A stretch of 64,000 bases of DNA from Tyzzerella sp. (GTDB lineage Bacteria; Bacillota; Clostridia; Lachnospirales; Lachnospiraceae), in contig JAFQDE010000019.1 in NCBI GenBank assembly GCA_017416155.1, positions 124,001 through 188,000 of the forward strand, in the 5' to 3' direction. The notes below the pieces were generated by a model. That model did not search any database. It was not told where the DNA came from and worked only from the letters and a program-made list of their open reading frames with translations. Below are positions 48,550 to 57,509 of this stretch, one piece after another (position 1 is the stretch's first letter; each line of letters begins with the position of its first letter). Both the position numbers and the translations under genes were made by a program.

Positions 48550-49338
48550 TTAGTATTCCCCTATAAAATCCGAAATTCTGATTTCGAGTCCTTCTAATAC
48601 ATTAGAAGTAATTGTATCTTCATACTGATATCTTCCAGACTTACTATGTTCGTCAAAATAGTACACTGAGACAATTCTGAGTTCCGGATCCACAATCCAA
48701 TACTCTCGCACTCCTGCTTTTTGGTACTTAATCATCTTTGTCAAATAATCATAAGACGAGTTGCTTGGTGAAACGATTTCTACCACAAGTTCCGGCGCTC
48801 CATTGCATCCTTCATGTGTTAATTTATCCCGCTGGCAAACCACTGTGATATCCGGTGCAACCCATGTTTTATCGTCCTTAAATAAGGATACGCCAAATTT
48901 TGATACATATACATGACAATTGCCTTTTTTCTCATAAATGTGTTTTTGAAAGGCAAATGAGATTTTCATAATTAAGAATTCATGCATACGAGTGGGTGCG
49001 CCTTTCAGATAGAGCATTCCGTCAATTAGTTCGTAACCGGACACCTCATCTAATTTTTCGATATCTTCCAAACTATATTTTCTCGAATTATAGCGATAAT
49101 ATGCCACTTGTTCCTGAATCAAACTTGGTTCTTCTCTATATTCATCATAGCGGAAGGGCAATTTTTGTTTCTGTCTGAGCACTTGCTCAATTGCGAGAAG
49201 TGTTGCATACCTTGGATTCTCTGTCGCTCCGGAGAAAATCTTGTTCACTGTACTGACAGGGATACCTGACAAATCCGATATCTCAATGTTTGTCATCTTC
49301 GCTGCTCTTTTTAATTTTTTGAGTTCTTTTATATCCAT
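48550..49338 (-). CDS. HTH-Uma2 fusion protein
   Basis: The 262-aa protein starts with an XRE-type HTH (LKRAAKMTNIEISDLSGIPVST and VNKIFSGATENPRYATLLAIE; about 9-50). A Uma2/DUF820 domain follows (YELIDGMLYLKGAPTRMHEFLI, then WVAPDITVVC, and ELVVEIVSPSNSSYDYLTKMIKYQKAGVREYWIV). Uma2 has a PD-(D/E)XK nuclease fold (Asp in APDI, Glu-x-Val-Ser in VEIVS). Fusion to an HTH suggests self-repression. Two ATATGGATAT repeats flank its promoter. AAGGAG precedes the ATG. Confidence 0.88.
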   Translation of the reverse strand: MDIKELKKLKRAAKMTNIEISDLSGIPVSTVNKIFSGATENPRYATLLAIEQVLRQKQKLPFRYDEYREEPSLIQEQVAYYRYNSRKYSLEDIEKLDEVSGYELIDGMLYLKGAPTRMHEFLIMKISFAFQKHIYEKKGNCHVYVSKFGVSLFKDDKTWVAPDITVVCQRDKLTHEGCNGAPELVVEIVSPSNSSYDYLTKMIKYQKAGVREYWIVDPELRIVSVYYFDEHSKSGRYQYEDTITSNVLEGLEIRISDFIGEY

Positions 49339-49357
49339 ACAAGCATCTCCTTTCCTT

Positions 49358-49419
49358 ATATGGATATTGTATCACTTTCAAATAGTCTTGTCAATCATAT
49401 TTTATCCGAATATGGATAT
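49358..49419 (-). promoter_or_regulatory. Promoter of the HTH-Uma2 gene flanked by operator repeats
   Basis: TTGACA (49389-49394), 17-nt spacer, TACAAT (49366-49371) on the minus strand. ATATGGATAT occurs at 49358-49367 and 49410-49419, overlapping the -10 and lying upstream of the -35. They are candidate operators for the encoded HTH. Confidence 0.7.
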
Positions 49420-49420
49420 T

Positions 49421-49897
49421 TTAAAATCCCTCTACTTTCCGCTGGCTTCTCATCTCACGGCGTTTTTCTGCCGCTTCCCACTCTAATTTCTCTTCCTTTG
49501 TCTCCAAAATCAGTTTTGGAACTGCTACTGGTTTATCATTCTCATCCAAAGCAACCATTACAAAATATGCACTGTTAATGGCTTTACGAATGCCGCTCTT
49601 GTTTTCCACATAGGTCTCTACTCGGACTTCCATAGATGTATTTCCAACATAGGTCAATTTCCCCACAATCACGACCATTTCGTTTTGGTATGCACCTTTG
49701 ATAAAACGAAGGTTATCCACTGATGCCGTTATCACATTCGCCATTGCATGGCGTTTTGCAACGATTCCTGCTACCTCATCTATCCACTGCATAAGAATTC
49801 CACCAAACAGACGGTTTGCACCGTTTAAGTGGTTTGGTCTTACAATGTGCACAGTCTCCGCCATGGAATCTGCTACTCTTTTTGCTTCTATATTCAT
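49421..49897 (-). CDS. Acyl-CoA thioesterase, hotdog fold
   Basis: The 158-aa protein resembles YkhA/YciA acyl-CoA thioesterases: ANRLFGGILMQWIDEVAGIVA contains the catalytic Asp, then VTASVDNLRFIKGAYQ and GNTSMEVRVETYVE. Hydrolysis of acyl-CoA is inferred from the family. It stands alone downstream of nifJ, with a terminator between. Confidence 0.88.
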   Translation of the reverse strand: MNIEAKRVADSMAETVHIVRPNHLNGANRLFGGILMQWIDEVAGIVAKRHAMANVITASVDNLRFIKGAYQNEMVVIVGKLTYVGNTSMEVRVETYVENKSGIRKAINSAYFVMVALDENDKPVAVPKLILETKEEKLEWEAAEKRREMRSQRKVEGF

Positions 49898-49919
49898 GTT
49901 ATCATTCTCCTCATTTAAT

Positions 49920-49951
49920 AATACCCAGGATTCCGAAAAACCCTGGGTATT
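49920..49951 (-). terminator. Terminator of the nifJ gene
   Basis: AATACCCAGG and CCTGGGTATT form a 10-bp stem with a 12-nt loop. The T-run on the minus strand is weak (ATTAAAT). Confidence 0.6.
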
Positions 49952-49961
49952 AGATTAACAC

Positions 49962-52900
49962 TTATTCTGCATCTTGTCCATAAAGTGTAATCAGTTTGTT
50001 CAGATATGCATATCTTTCTTGTGCATATTTTTCTGATTGAGCAAAGAGTTGTTCTGCTCTCTCCGGATTCGCTCTCTTCAATGCATTGTAGCGAACTTCT
50101 CCGTCAAGGAAATCTCGATAGCTTTCTGTCGGCGCTTTGCTGTCAAGTGTGAACTTGTTGCCTTCTGCTGCAGGATTGTAACGGAAGTTGTGCCAGTAGC
50201 CAGATTTTACTGCCAATTCTTCTTCTGTCTGAGCCTTGCTCATACCTTTCTTAATACCATGGTTGATACATGGTGCATAAGCGATGATGAGTGATGGTCC
50301 CGGGTAAGCCTCTGCTTCCGTAATTGCTTTTACAGTCTGGTTGAAGTCAGCTCCCATAGCAATCTGTGCTACATATACATAGCCATAGCTCATTGCGATG
50401 CTTGCTAAATCTTTCTTCTTCACTTCTTTACCTGCTGCTGCGAATTGAGCAATCGCACCTGTTGGTGTGGATTTTGAAGATTGTCCACCTGTGTTAGAGT
50501 AAACTTCTGTATCAAATACCATGATGTTTACATCCTGTCCTGATGCAAGTACATGGTCAACGCCACCGAATCCGATATCGTAAGCCCAACCATCTCCACC
50601 GAAGATCCATTGAGATTTCTTCGCCAAGAAGTCTTTGTTCTTAAGGATATCTTTTCTCGTCTCGCAGTTGCATCCGCAAGCCTCTAATGCTGCAACCAAT
50701 TTATCTGTTGCTGTTCCATTTGTTGCGCCACAGTTAAATGTGTCAAGCCATTCTTTTGCTGCTGCAGCTACATCCGGATTATCTCCGTGCTCAGCCACAT
50801 GCTCTACTTTTGCTTTCAAGCCATTTCGAAGTGCTTTCTGAGCAAGTAACATACCATAACCAAATTCCGCATTGTCTTCGAACAATGAGTTCGCCCATGC
50901 AGGACCTTGTCCCTTGTCATTTACAGTGTATGGTGTAGACGGTGAAGAGTTACCCCAAATTGATGAACAACCTGTTGCATTTGCAATATACATTCTGTCA
51001 CCGAATAATTGTGTTACTAATTTTGCATAAGGTGTCTCACCACAACCTGCACAAGCTCCTGAGAACTCTAAGAGTGGTTGTTTGAACTGACTTCCCTTTA
51101 CAGTTGTCTCTTTGAATTTAGCAACTACTTCCGGTTTTACAGGGATTTCACGACCATAGTCGAAGTAAACCTGTCTTCCCGCATTTTCTTCCATATTGCG
51201 AAGTTCAAGTGCTTTTTCACCCTTCTTACCAGGACAAACATTTACACATGAACCACAGCCTGTACAGTCATAAGCTGATACTGTGATTGCAAATTTTGTT
51301 CCAGGCATTCCAATCATATCGAGTGTCTGCATTCCTTCCGGTGCCTTTGCAGCCTCTTCTTCTGTCAAGGCGATTGGACGGATAACTGCATGCGGACATA
51401 CATAAGAACAACGGTTACACTGAATACAGTTGTCAGCAATCCATACCGGAATATCCACTGCAATACCACGTTTTTCATATGCTGATGTACCGGATGGTGT
51501 TGTGCCATCTACATATTCTGTAAATGCAGATACCGGGAGGTTGTTACCTTCTTGTGCATTTACTTTCTTCTGAATATTTTCTACGAAGTCTACAACTTCT
51601 TTTCTTCCGCCTTTTACCTGTGGTGCAAATAAGCCTTCATCCGCACAATTCTTCCAGCTTTCAGGAACTTCAATTTTTACAATCTGCTGTGCTCCTGCGT
51701 CAATCGCATCATAGTTCATCTGAACAACAGCATCACCCTTCTTGCCGTAAGAAGCTTTTGCAGCTGCTTTCATAAGGTCGATTGCCTGTTCTTCCGGAAT
51801 GATGTTTGCAAGTTTAAAGAATGCTGACTGAAGAACTGTATTGATACGTCCGCCAAGCCCGATTTCTTTACCAATCTTGATACCGTCGATTGTGTAGAAC
51901 TTAATATCATGATTTGCAATAAATGCTTTTACTTGTCCAGGTAAATGTTCTTCTAACCCTGCCATATCCCATGAACAGTTAAGAAGGAATGTTCCTCCGT
52001 CAACCAACTCCTGTACCATGTTATATTTGTTAATATAAGATGGGTTGTGGCAAGCAACGAAATTCGCCTGTTTGATAAGGTAAGTTGATTTAATCGGTTT
52101 CTTACCGAAACGAAGGTGTGACATGGTAACACCGCCGGATTTCTTTGAATCATAATCAAAGTAAGCCTGTGCGTACATATCTGTATTGTCACCGATAATC
52201 TTAATCGAGTTCTTGTTAGCACCTACCGTACCGTCAGCACCAAGTCCCCAGAACTTACAGTTAATCGTTCCTTCCGGTGTTGTAACAAGTGGTGCACCTA
52301 CTTCCAAAGAAAGGTTCGTTAGATCATCCACAATACCTACTGTGAATTTTTGTTTTGTACTATTTTCAAAAACAGCAACCATCTGTGCAGGTGTTGTATC
52401 CTTAGAACCCAATCCGTAACGTCCTGTAAATACAGGTACTGCATCAAATTTTGTTCCCTTCAATGCTGCAACAACGTCCAAATATAATGGCTCACCCTGT
52501 GCGCCAGGCTCTTTTGTTCTGTCTAATACAGTAATCTGTTTTACAGATTCCGGAATTGCATCAATGAGTGCCTGCGCGCAGAATGGTCTGTAGAGACGTA
52601 CCTTTACAACTCCGACCTTCTTGCCTGCTTTTGCAAGATAATCGATTGTCTCATCAATGGTGTCACATACCGAACCCATTGCCACGATTACGTGCTCTGC
52701 ATCCTCTGCTCCATAGTAGTTGAACAACTTATAGTTTGTTCCAATCTTCGCATTAACCTTGTCCATGTATTCCTGTACAATTGCAGGCATTGCATCATAG
52801 TATGGATTACAAGCTTCTCTTGCCTGGAAGAAGATATCAGGATTCTGTGCAGAACCTCTCTGACATGGGTGATTCGGATTGAGTGCATTTCTTCTAAATG

Positions 52901-53504
52901 CATCGATTGCATCCATATCTGCCATATCTTTTAAATCTTCGTAATCCCATGTCTCAATTTTTTGAATCTCATGAGAAGTACGGAATCCATCAAAGAAATT
53001 GATAAACGGTAATTTACCTTTAATTGCTGAAAGGTGTGCTACCGGTGTTAAGTCCATAACTTCCTGTACGCTTGATTCACACAGCATCGCACATCCTGTC
53101 TGACGGCATGCGTATACGTCTGAGTGGTCACCGAAAATTGATAATGCATGACTTGCAATTGCACGAGCAGATACGTTAAATACGCCCGGAAGTTGCTCGC
53201 CTGCGATTTTATATAAGTTTGGAATCATAAGGAGCAAACCTTGTGATGCCGTATATGTTGTAGTCAAAGCTCCCGCTGCCAATGAACCGTGTACTGTTCC
53301 GGCTGCACCTGCTTCTGATTGCATTTCTGTCACTTGTACTTCTTGTCCAAAAATATTCTTTCTTCCTTGTGTAGCCCATTCATCTGTGGCTTCGGCCATA
53401 ACAGATGAAGGAGTGATAGGGTAAATCGCTGCAACATCGGTATATGCATAAGACGCATGAGCTGCTGCATGATTACCATCCATGGTCTTCATTTTTCTAG
53501 CCAT
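49962..53504 (-). CDS. nifJ: Pyruvate:ferredoxin (flavodoxin) oxidoreductase
   Basis: The 1180-aa single-chain enzyme oxidises pyruvate with CoA to acetyl-CoA, CO2 and reduced ferredoxin. Domains in order: N-terminal (VAAIYPITPSSVMAEATDEWA), transketolase-like C-terminal segment, gamma domain (NFVACHNPSYINKYN), a bacterial two-[4Fe-4S] ferredoxin segment (NCIQCNRCSYVCPHAVI and DCTGCGSCVNVCPG) and TPP-binding domain (GGDGWAYDIGFGGVDHVLAS, then VYSNTGGQSSKSTP). It marks an anaerobe. Divergent to the LUD gene. Confidence 0.97.
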   Translation of the reverse strand: MARKMKTMDGNHAAAHASYAYTDVAAIYPITPSSVMAEATDEWATQGRKNIFGQEVQVTEMQSEAGAAGTVHGSLAAGALTTTYTASQGLLLMIPNLYKIAGEQLPGVFNVSARAIASHALSIFGDHSDVYACRQTGCAMLCESSVQEVMDLTPVAHLSAIKGKLPFINFFDGFRTSHEIQKIETWDYEDLKDMADMDAIDAFRRNALNPNHPCQRGSAQNPDIFFQAREACNPYYDAMPAIVQEYMDKVNAKIGTNYKLFNYYGAEDAEHVIVAMGSVCDTIDETIDYLAKAGKKVGVVKVRLYRPFCAQALIDAIPESVKQITVLDRTKEPGAQGEPLYLDVVAALKGTKFDAVPVFTGRYGLGSKDTTPAQMVAVFENSTKQKFTVGIVDDLTNLSLEVGAPLVTTPEGTINCKFWGLGADGTVGANKNSIKIIGDNTDMYAQAYFDYDSKKSGGVTMSHLRFGKKPIKSTYLIKQANFVACHNPSYINKYNMVQELVDGGTFLLNCSWDMAGLEEHLPGQVKAFIANHDIKFYTIDGIKIGKEIGLGGRINTVLQSAFFKLANIIPEEQAIDLMKAAAKASYGKKGDAVVQMNYDAIDAGAQQIVKIEVPESWKNCADEGLFAPQVKGGRKEVVDFVENIQKKVNAQEGNNLPVSAFTEYVDGTTPSGTSAYEKRGIAVDIPVWIADNCIQCNRCSYVCPHAVIRPIALTEEEAAKAPEGMQTLDMIGMPGTKFAITVSAYDCTGCGSCVNVCPGKKGEKALELRNMEENAGRQVYFDYGREIPVKPEVVAKFKETTVKGSQFKQPLLEFSGACAGCGETPYAKLVTQLFGDRMYIANATGCSSIWGNSSPSTPYTVNDKGQGPAWANSLFEDNAEFGYGMLLAQKALRNGLKAKVEHVAEHGDNPDVAAAAKEWLDTFNCGATNGTATDKLVAALEACGCNCETRKDILKNKDFLAKKSQWIFGGDGWAYDIGFGGVDHVLASGQDVNIMVFDTEVYSNTGGQSSKSTPTGAIAQFAAAGKEVKKKDLASIAMSYGYVYVAQIAMGADFNQTVKAITEAEAYPGPSLIIAYAPCINHGIKKGMSKAQTEEELAVKSGYWHNFRYNPAAEGNKFTLDSKAPTESYRDFLDGEVRYNALKRANPERAEQLFAQSEKYAQERYAYLNKLITLYGQDAE

Positions 53505-53636
53505 TGATTTATGTCCTCCTTCAATAAAATATATTGTACTTTTCTATCATTATACAATGATTTTTTCATGAAATCTAGTGCATTTTTCACAATAATTGTA
53601 CCTTTATACGAACATATTGTTTAGCATTTATCAATC

Positions 53637-53665
53637 TTGGATTTCATATGTATTTGTGATACAAT
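53637..53665 (+). promoter_or_regulatory. Promoter of the LUD gene
   Basis: TTGGAT (53637-53642), 17-nt spacer, TACAAT (53660-53665) on the plus strand, about 30 nt before the ATG. The divergent nifJ promoter lies in the same 190-bp spacer. Confidence 0.65.
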
Positions 53666-53696
53666 ATTTTTATATTTCAGAGATGGAGGAATACAT

Positions 53697-54335
53697 ATGA
53701 CCGCAAAACAACAAGCATATAAAGCACTTGGCAATACAATGATAAAGAACTTTGCCAGACGAGGCATGGAGGCATTCTACTGCGAGACATCAGCCGAAGC
53801 CGTAGCACTTGCCATGGAACTCATGAAAGATGGTGGAACTGTCGGCAAGGGAGGCACTGAGACTGTAAAGGAGATGGGACTTTTAGATGCCGTCAAGGGT
53901 GCACCTCACTTGACTTTCATTGACAGGGAGGTTGCAAAGACACCGGAAGAAAAGAAGGAAATCTTCTTGAAGACCATGCAGTCTGATTATTTCTTAACAA
54001 GTTCAAATGCCATTACAGTCGATGGAGAACTGGTAAATATTGATGGAAATGGTAACCGTGTCGCATGTCTGATACACGGACCGGAGCATGTAATTGTAGT
54101 CGCAGGCATGAATAAAGTTGTGGATGATGTGGACTCGGGAATTGAGCGTATCGGAATTTATGCCGCACCGCCAAATGCAGCAAGACTTGGTACACGAACG
54201 CCTTGTGCAGCGCTCGGACACTGTGGCGACTGCCACTCAGAGGACTGTATGTGCTGTCAGATTGTGATTACCAGACATTCCAGGCATAAAGGAAGAATCA
54301 AGGTTATTTTGATTGGAGAAGAATTAGGGTTCTAG
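53697..54335 (+). CDS. LUD-domain protein
   Basis: The 212-aa protein is a stand-alone LUD (lactate-utilisation, LutC-like) domain: TVGKGGTETVKEMGLLDAV, then YFLTSSNAITVDGELVNIDG, GPEHVIVVAGMNKVV, and a C-terminal Cys-rich end GHCGDCHSEDCMCCQIVITR that could hold an iron-sulfur cluster. Classical LutA/B partners are absent. GGAGG supports the ATG at 53697. Divergent transcription from nifJ hints at a link to pyruvate/lactate metabolism; the reaction is unknown. Confidence 0.85.
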   Translation: MTAKQQAYKALGNTMIKNFARRGMEAFYCETSAEAVALAMELMKDGGTVGKGGTETVKEMGLLDAVKGAPHLTFIDREVAKTPEEKKEIFLKTMQSDYFLTSSNAITVDGELVNIDGNGNRVACLIHGPEHVIVVAGMNKVVDDVDSGIERIGIYAAPPNAARLGTRTPCAALGHCGDCHSEDCMCCQIVITRHSRHKGRIKVILIGEELGF

Positions 54336-54340
54336 CATTT

Positions 54341-54376
54341 AAAAAGGATATCTGAAGCATTGCCTCAGATATCCTT
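54341..54376. terminator. Terminator between LUD and aspS (bidirectional)
   Basis: AAGGATATCTGA and TCAGATATCCTT form a perfect 12-bp stem with a 9-nt loop. TTTTT follows on the minus strand for aspS; the rightward side is weaker. Confidence 0.85.
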
Positions 54377-54382
54377 AATTCT

Positions 54383-56173
54383 TTATTCCTCTGTCTCCAC
54401 CAGCGCAATCGCAAGCTCATCCAACTGCTTCTGCTCTACTCTTGTCGGAGCCTCTGTCATGAGACATGATGCATCCTTCACCTTCGGGAACGCAATGACG
54501 TCACGAATGCTGTCTTCTTTTGCCATAAGCATAATCAGACGGTCAAGACCATAAGCAAGTCCTGCGTGTGGCGGTACACCGTATTTGAATGCGTTAAGCA
54601 AGAATCCAAACTGTGCCTCTGCCTGCTCTGGTGTGAATCCAAGCATCTCAAACATCTTGCTCTGAATATCGTTATTGAAGATACGCACGCTACCGCCGCC
54701 GAGCTCTGTACCATTAAGTACGATGTCGTATGCTTTTGCACGAACTTTGCCCGGATCTGTATCAAGAAGCGGCAAGTCTTCATCCATCGGCATTGTAAAT
54801 GGATGGTGCATTGCCTGATAACGATTCATATCCTCATTCCATTCAAGAAGTGGAAATTCAGTTACCCACAAGAACTTGTAATCACCTTTGTCTAAGATTT
54901 CAAGCTGACGAGCGATTTCAAGACGAAGGTTACCAAGTACGTCCCAAACTACTTTGTTCTTATCTGCAGCAAAGAGAAGTAAGTCGCCACTCTCTCCGTC
55001 CATTGCTTTCACAAGTGCTGCCATCTCATCTTCTGTCATAAATTTTCCAAAAGAAGATTTGATTGTTCCATCATTCTGAATTGCAACATAAGCAAGACCT
55101 TTTGCTCCGAAGTCTTTTGCAAAGTCAACGAGCTTGTCAATCTTCTTACGTGGCATTTCACCCTGTCCTTTTGCATTGATACCGCGAACGCTTCCGCCGT
55201 TTTCTAATGCGCCCTTGAATACAACAAATTCACTGTCTTTTACAACATCTGATACGTTCACTAATTCCATACCGAAACGGATGTCCGGCTTATCTGAGCC
55301 GAAGCGGTCCATTGCTTCCTGCCATGTCATTCTCTGGATTGGAAGCGGAACTTCTACGTCTAAGATTTCTTTAAATAATTTTGCCAACAATCTTTCATTT
55401 ACATCGATAACATCATCTACATCTACGAAGGAAAGTTCCATATCGATCTGTGTGAATTCCGGTTGACGGTCAGCACGAAGGTCCTCATCGCGGAAACATT
55501 TTGCGATTTGGAAATAGCGATCATATCCGGAACACATAAGTAACTGCTTAAATAACTGTGGTGACTGTGGAAGTGCATAAAAGCTTCCCTGATGTACACG
55601 GCTAGGTACGAGATAATCTCTTGCGCCTTCCGGTGTACTTCCCACCAAAATCGGTGTCTCGATTTCGAGGAATCCTTCATCTGCAAGGAACTGACGTGTC
55701 AGTGTTGCAGCCTTACTTCTCATAATAAGGTTCTTCTGAAGGTCCGGTCTTCTAAGGTCTAAGTAACGATATTTTAATCGTAATTCTTCTTTTGTCTTGC
55801 TGTTCTCTTCGATTGGGAACGGCGGAGTCTCTGACTCCGATAAAATACGAAGTTCTTTTACACGAATCTCGATTTCACCTGTTGCAAGATTCTCATTTAC
55901 TGCTCCGGAACGAGCTTCAACAACACCTACTGCTGCGATTACGAACTCACTGCGAAGTCTTCCTGCTTTTTCAAAATCTTCTTCACTTACATCACCATTT
56001 TCGAAAATAAGCTGTAAGATTCCTGAACGGTCGCGAAGGTCAACGAACACGATACCACCCTTGTTACGGTTCTTCTGAACCCACCCCATAACGGTAACTG
56101 TCTCGCCGATATTTGCTTTATTTAACTCTGCACATCTGTGGCTTCTTTTTAAGCCTCTCATTGATTCTGCCAT
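54383..56173 (-). CDS. aspS: Aspartyl-tRNA synthetase
   Basis: The 596-aa class IIb synthetase has an OB-fold anticodon domain (VTVMGWVQKNRNKGGIVFVDL). Class II motifs follow: motif 2 FRDEDLRADRQPEFTQIDME, the bacterial GAD insert, and motif 3 (AYGLDRLIMLMAKEDSIRDV). Length is typical for the bacterial discriminating form. It is 77 bp after hisS and ends the operon. I see no T-box upstream. Confidence 0.97.
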   Translation of the reverse strand: MAESMRGLKRSHRCAELNKANIGETVTVMGWVQKNRNKGGIVFVDLRDRSGILQLIFENGDVSEEDFEKAGRLRSEFVIAAVGVVEARSGAVNENLATGEIEIRVKELRILSESETPPFPIEENSKTKEELRLKYRYLDLRRPDLQKNLIMRSKAATLTRQFLADEGFLEIETPILVGSTPEGARDYLVPSRVHQGSFYALPQSPQLFKQLLMCSGYDRYFQIAKCFRDEDLRADRQPEFTQIDMELSFVDVDDVIDVNERLLAKLFKEILDVEVPLPIQRMTWQEAMDRFGSDKPDIRFGMELVNVSDVVKDSEFVVFKGALENGGSVRGINAKGQGEMPRKKIDKLVDFAKDFGAKGLAYVAIQNDGTIKSSFGKFMTEDEMAALVKAMDGESGDLLLFAADKNKVVWDVLGNLRLEIARQLEILDKGDYKFLWVTEFPLLEWNEDMNRYQAMHHPFTMPMDEDLPLLDTDPGKVRAKAYDIVLNGTELGGGSVRIFNNDIQSKMFEMLGFTPEQAEAQFGFLLNAFKYGVPPHAGLAYGLDRLIMLMAKEDSIRDVIAFPKVKDASCLMTEAPTRVEQKQLDELAIALVETEE

Positions 56174-56249
56174 TTATTTTTCCTCTTTCTTTTATCATTC
56201 TAACGATTTATCTCTAATACGAAGTTTGCCGGGGCTCCCCTTGAAACAT

Positions 56250-57509
56250 TTACATGTTATCGCAATATACCTCTTGGATATCTTCGTACCCCTCGCTCAC
56301 AAGTTGATCTTTCTGGAACTTCTTATTCTTCTTCATGTTTACAATGAGAACCTGCTTGCCGTTTGCACGGTCCTCTTTTGCCATTGCGAGCACTTTTAGG
56401 ATTCCTTCCTGTGACATGTTCTTTTCAATCAAGTACGCCTTCTTCTCTTTCTTATTGCCACATTCGTAGCCATTTTCCAGAAGAAGCATTGCTATTCGCT
56501 CAAACCCGATAGAGAATCCACATGCCGGTGTATCCTGTCCTGTGAATTTACCAATCATCTTGTCGTAGCGTCCGCCACCTGCTACAGAGCCGCCGAATTC
56601 ATCCATGCGAATCTCAAAAATAGTTCCTGTATAGTAAGATTGTCCGCGAACAAGTGTCGGATCGAATTTTACCTTGAACTCTGCTTCCTTCGCACTCTCC
56701 ACACTGGAAATAATCATCTCCATACCGTCTGCGATTGCCGGATCTAAGTACCCTTGAAGTCTTTCTTTGCAGAAACGGATTCCTTCGATATCACCTGTAA
56801 TCTCATCAAAGAGTGCAAGGTAAGTATCTACATTTTCCTGTGTATAACCACCAAGTTCATTCAATTCGTTCGCTACACCCTCTGCACCTATCTTGTCCAT
56901 CTTATCTAAAATGATAAATACTTCGTCGTAATCCTCCTCGCGGAAACCACTGTATGCAGCCATTGCTTTTAAGATGTTTCTATCATTGATGCATACGGTA
57001 AAGTTCTTGAAATTCAGTTTTCCAAGCATCGCGGTCGTTGCTAAGATAAGTTCAATCTCTGCCAAGTTGCTTGCTTCACCGAGAATGTCGATATCACACT
57101 GCACGAACTGGCGGAAACGTCCTCTCTGCGGACGGTCTGCTCTCCACACATTTCCTATCTGCATTGCCTTAAATGGTGATGGCAATTCATTTGCATGGTT
57201 TGCATAATATCTTGCAAGCGGTACGGTAAGGTCGTATCTGAGACCACCATCCACCAAATCTGCTTCTGTCTCCGCAGTGTCCAATCTTAACTTTTCACCG
57301 CGTTTTAGGATTTTGAAAATCAATTTCTCATTATCGCCACCTTGCTTGCTGCACAGGTTCTCTATATGTTCCACACAAGGTGTCTCTATGGATGAAAACC
57401 CAAATGTACGATACGTATCTTTTACCATTTGGATGACATAATCACGTACTTCCATTTCGGCCGGCATCATGTCCTTCATGCCGGTAACCGGTTTCTTCTT
57501 TAATGCCAT
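56250..57509 (-). CDS. hisS: Histidyl-tRNA synthetase
   Basis: The 419-aa class IIa synthetase has motif 1 (RTFGFSSIETPCVEH), motif 2 (NVWRADRPQRGRFRQFVQCD), the histidine A/B boxes (LVRGQSYYTGTIFEI and ACGFSIGFERI), and a C-terminal anticodon domain. It overlaps hemZ by 10 bp. Confidence 0.97.
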   Translation of the reverse strand: MALKKKPVTGMKDMMPAEMEVRDYVIQMVKDTYRTFGFSSIETPCVEHIENLCSKQGGDNEKLIFKILKRGEKLRLDTAETEADLVDGGLRYDLTVPLARYYANHANELPSPFKAMQIGNVWRADRPQRGRFRQFVQCDIDILGEASNLAEIELILATTAMLGKLNFKNFTVCINDRNILKAMAAYSGFREEDYDEVFIILDKMDKIGAEGVANELNELGGYTQENVDTYLALFDEITGDIEGIRFCKERLQGYLDPAIADGMEMIISSVESAKEAEFKVKFDPTLVRGQSYYTGTIFEIRMDEFGGSVAGGGRYDKMIGKFTGQDTPACGFSIGFERIAMLLLENGYECGNKKEKKAYLIEKNMSQEGILKVLAMAKEDRANGKQVLIVNMKKNKKFQKDQLVSEGYEDIQEVYCDNM

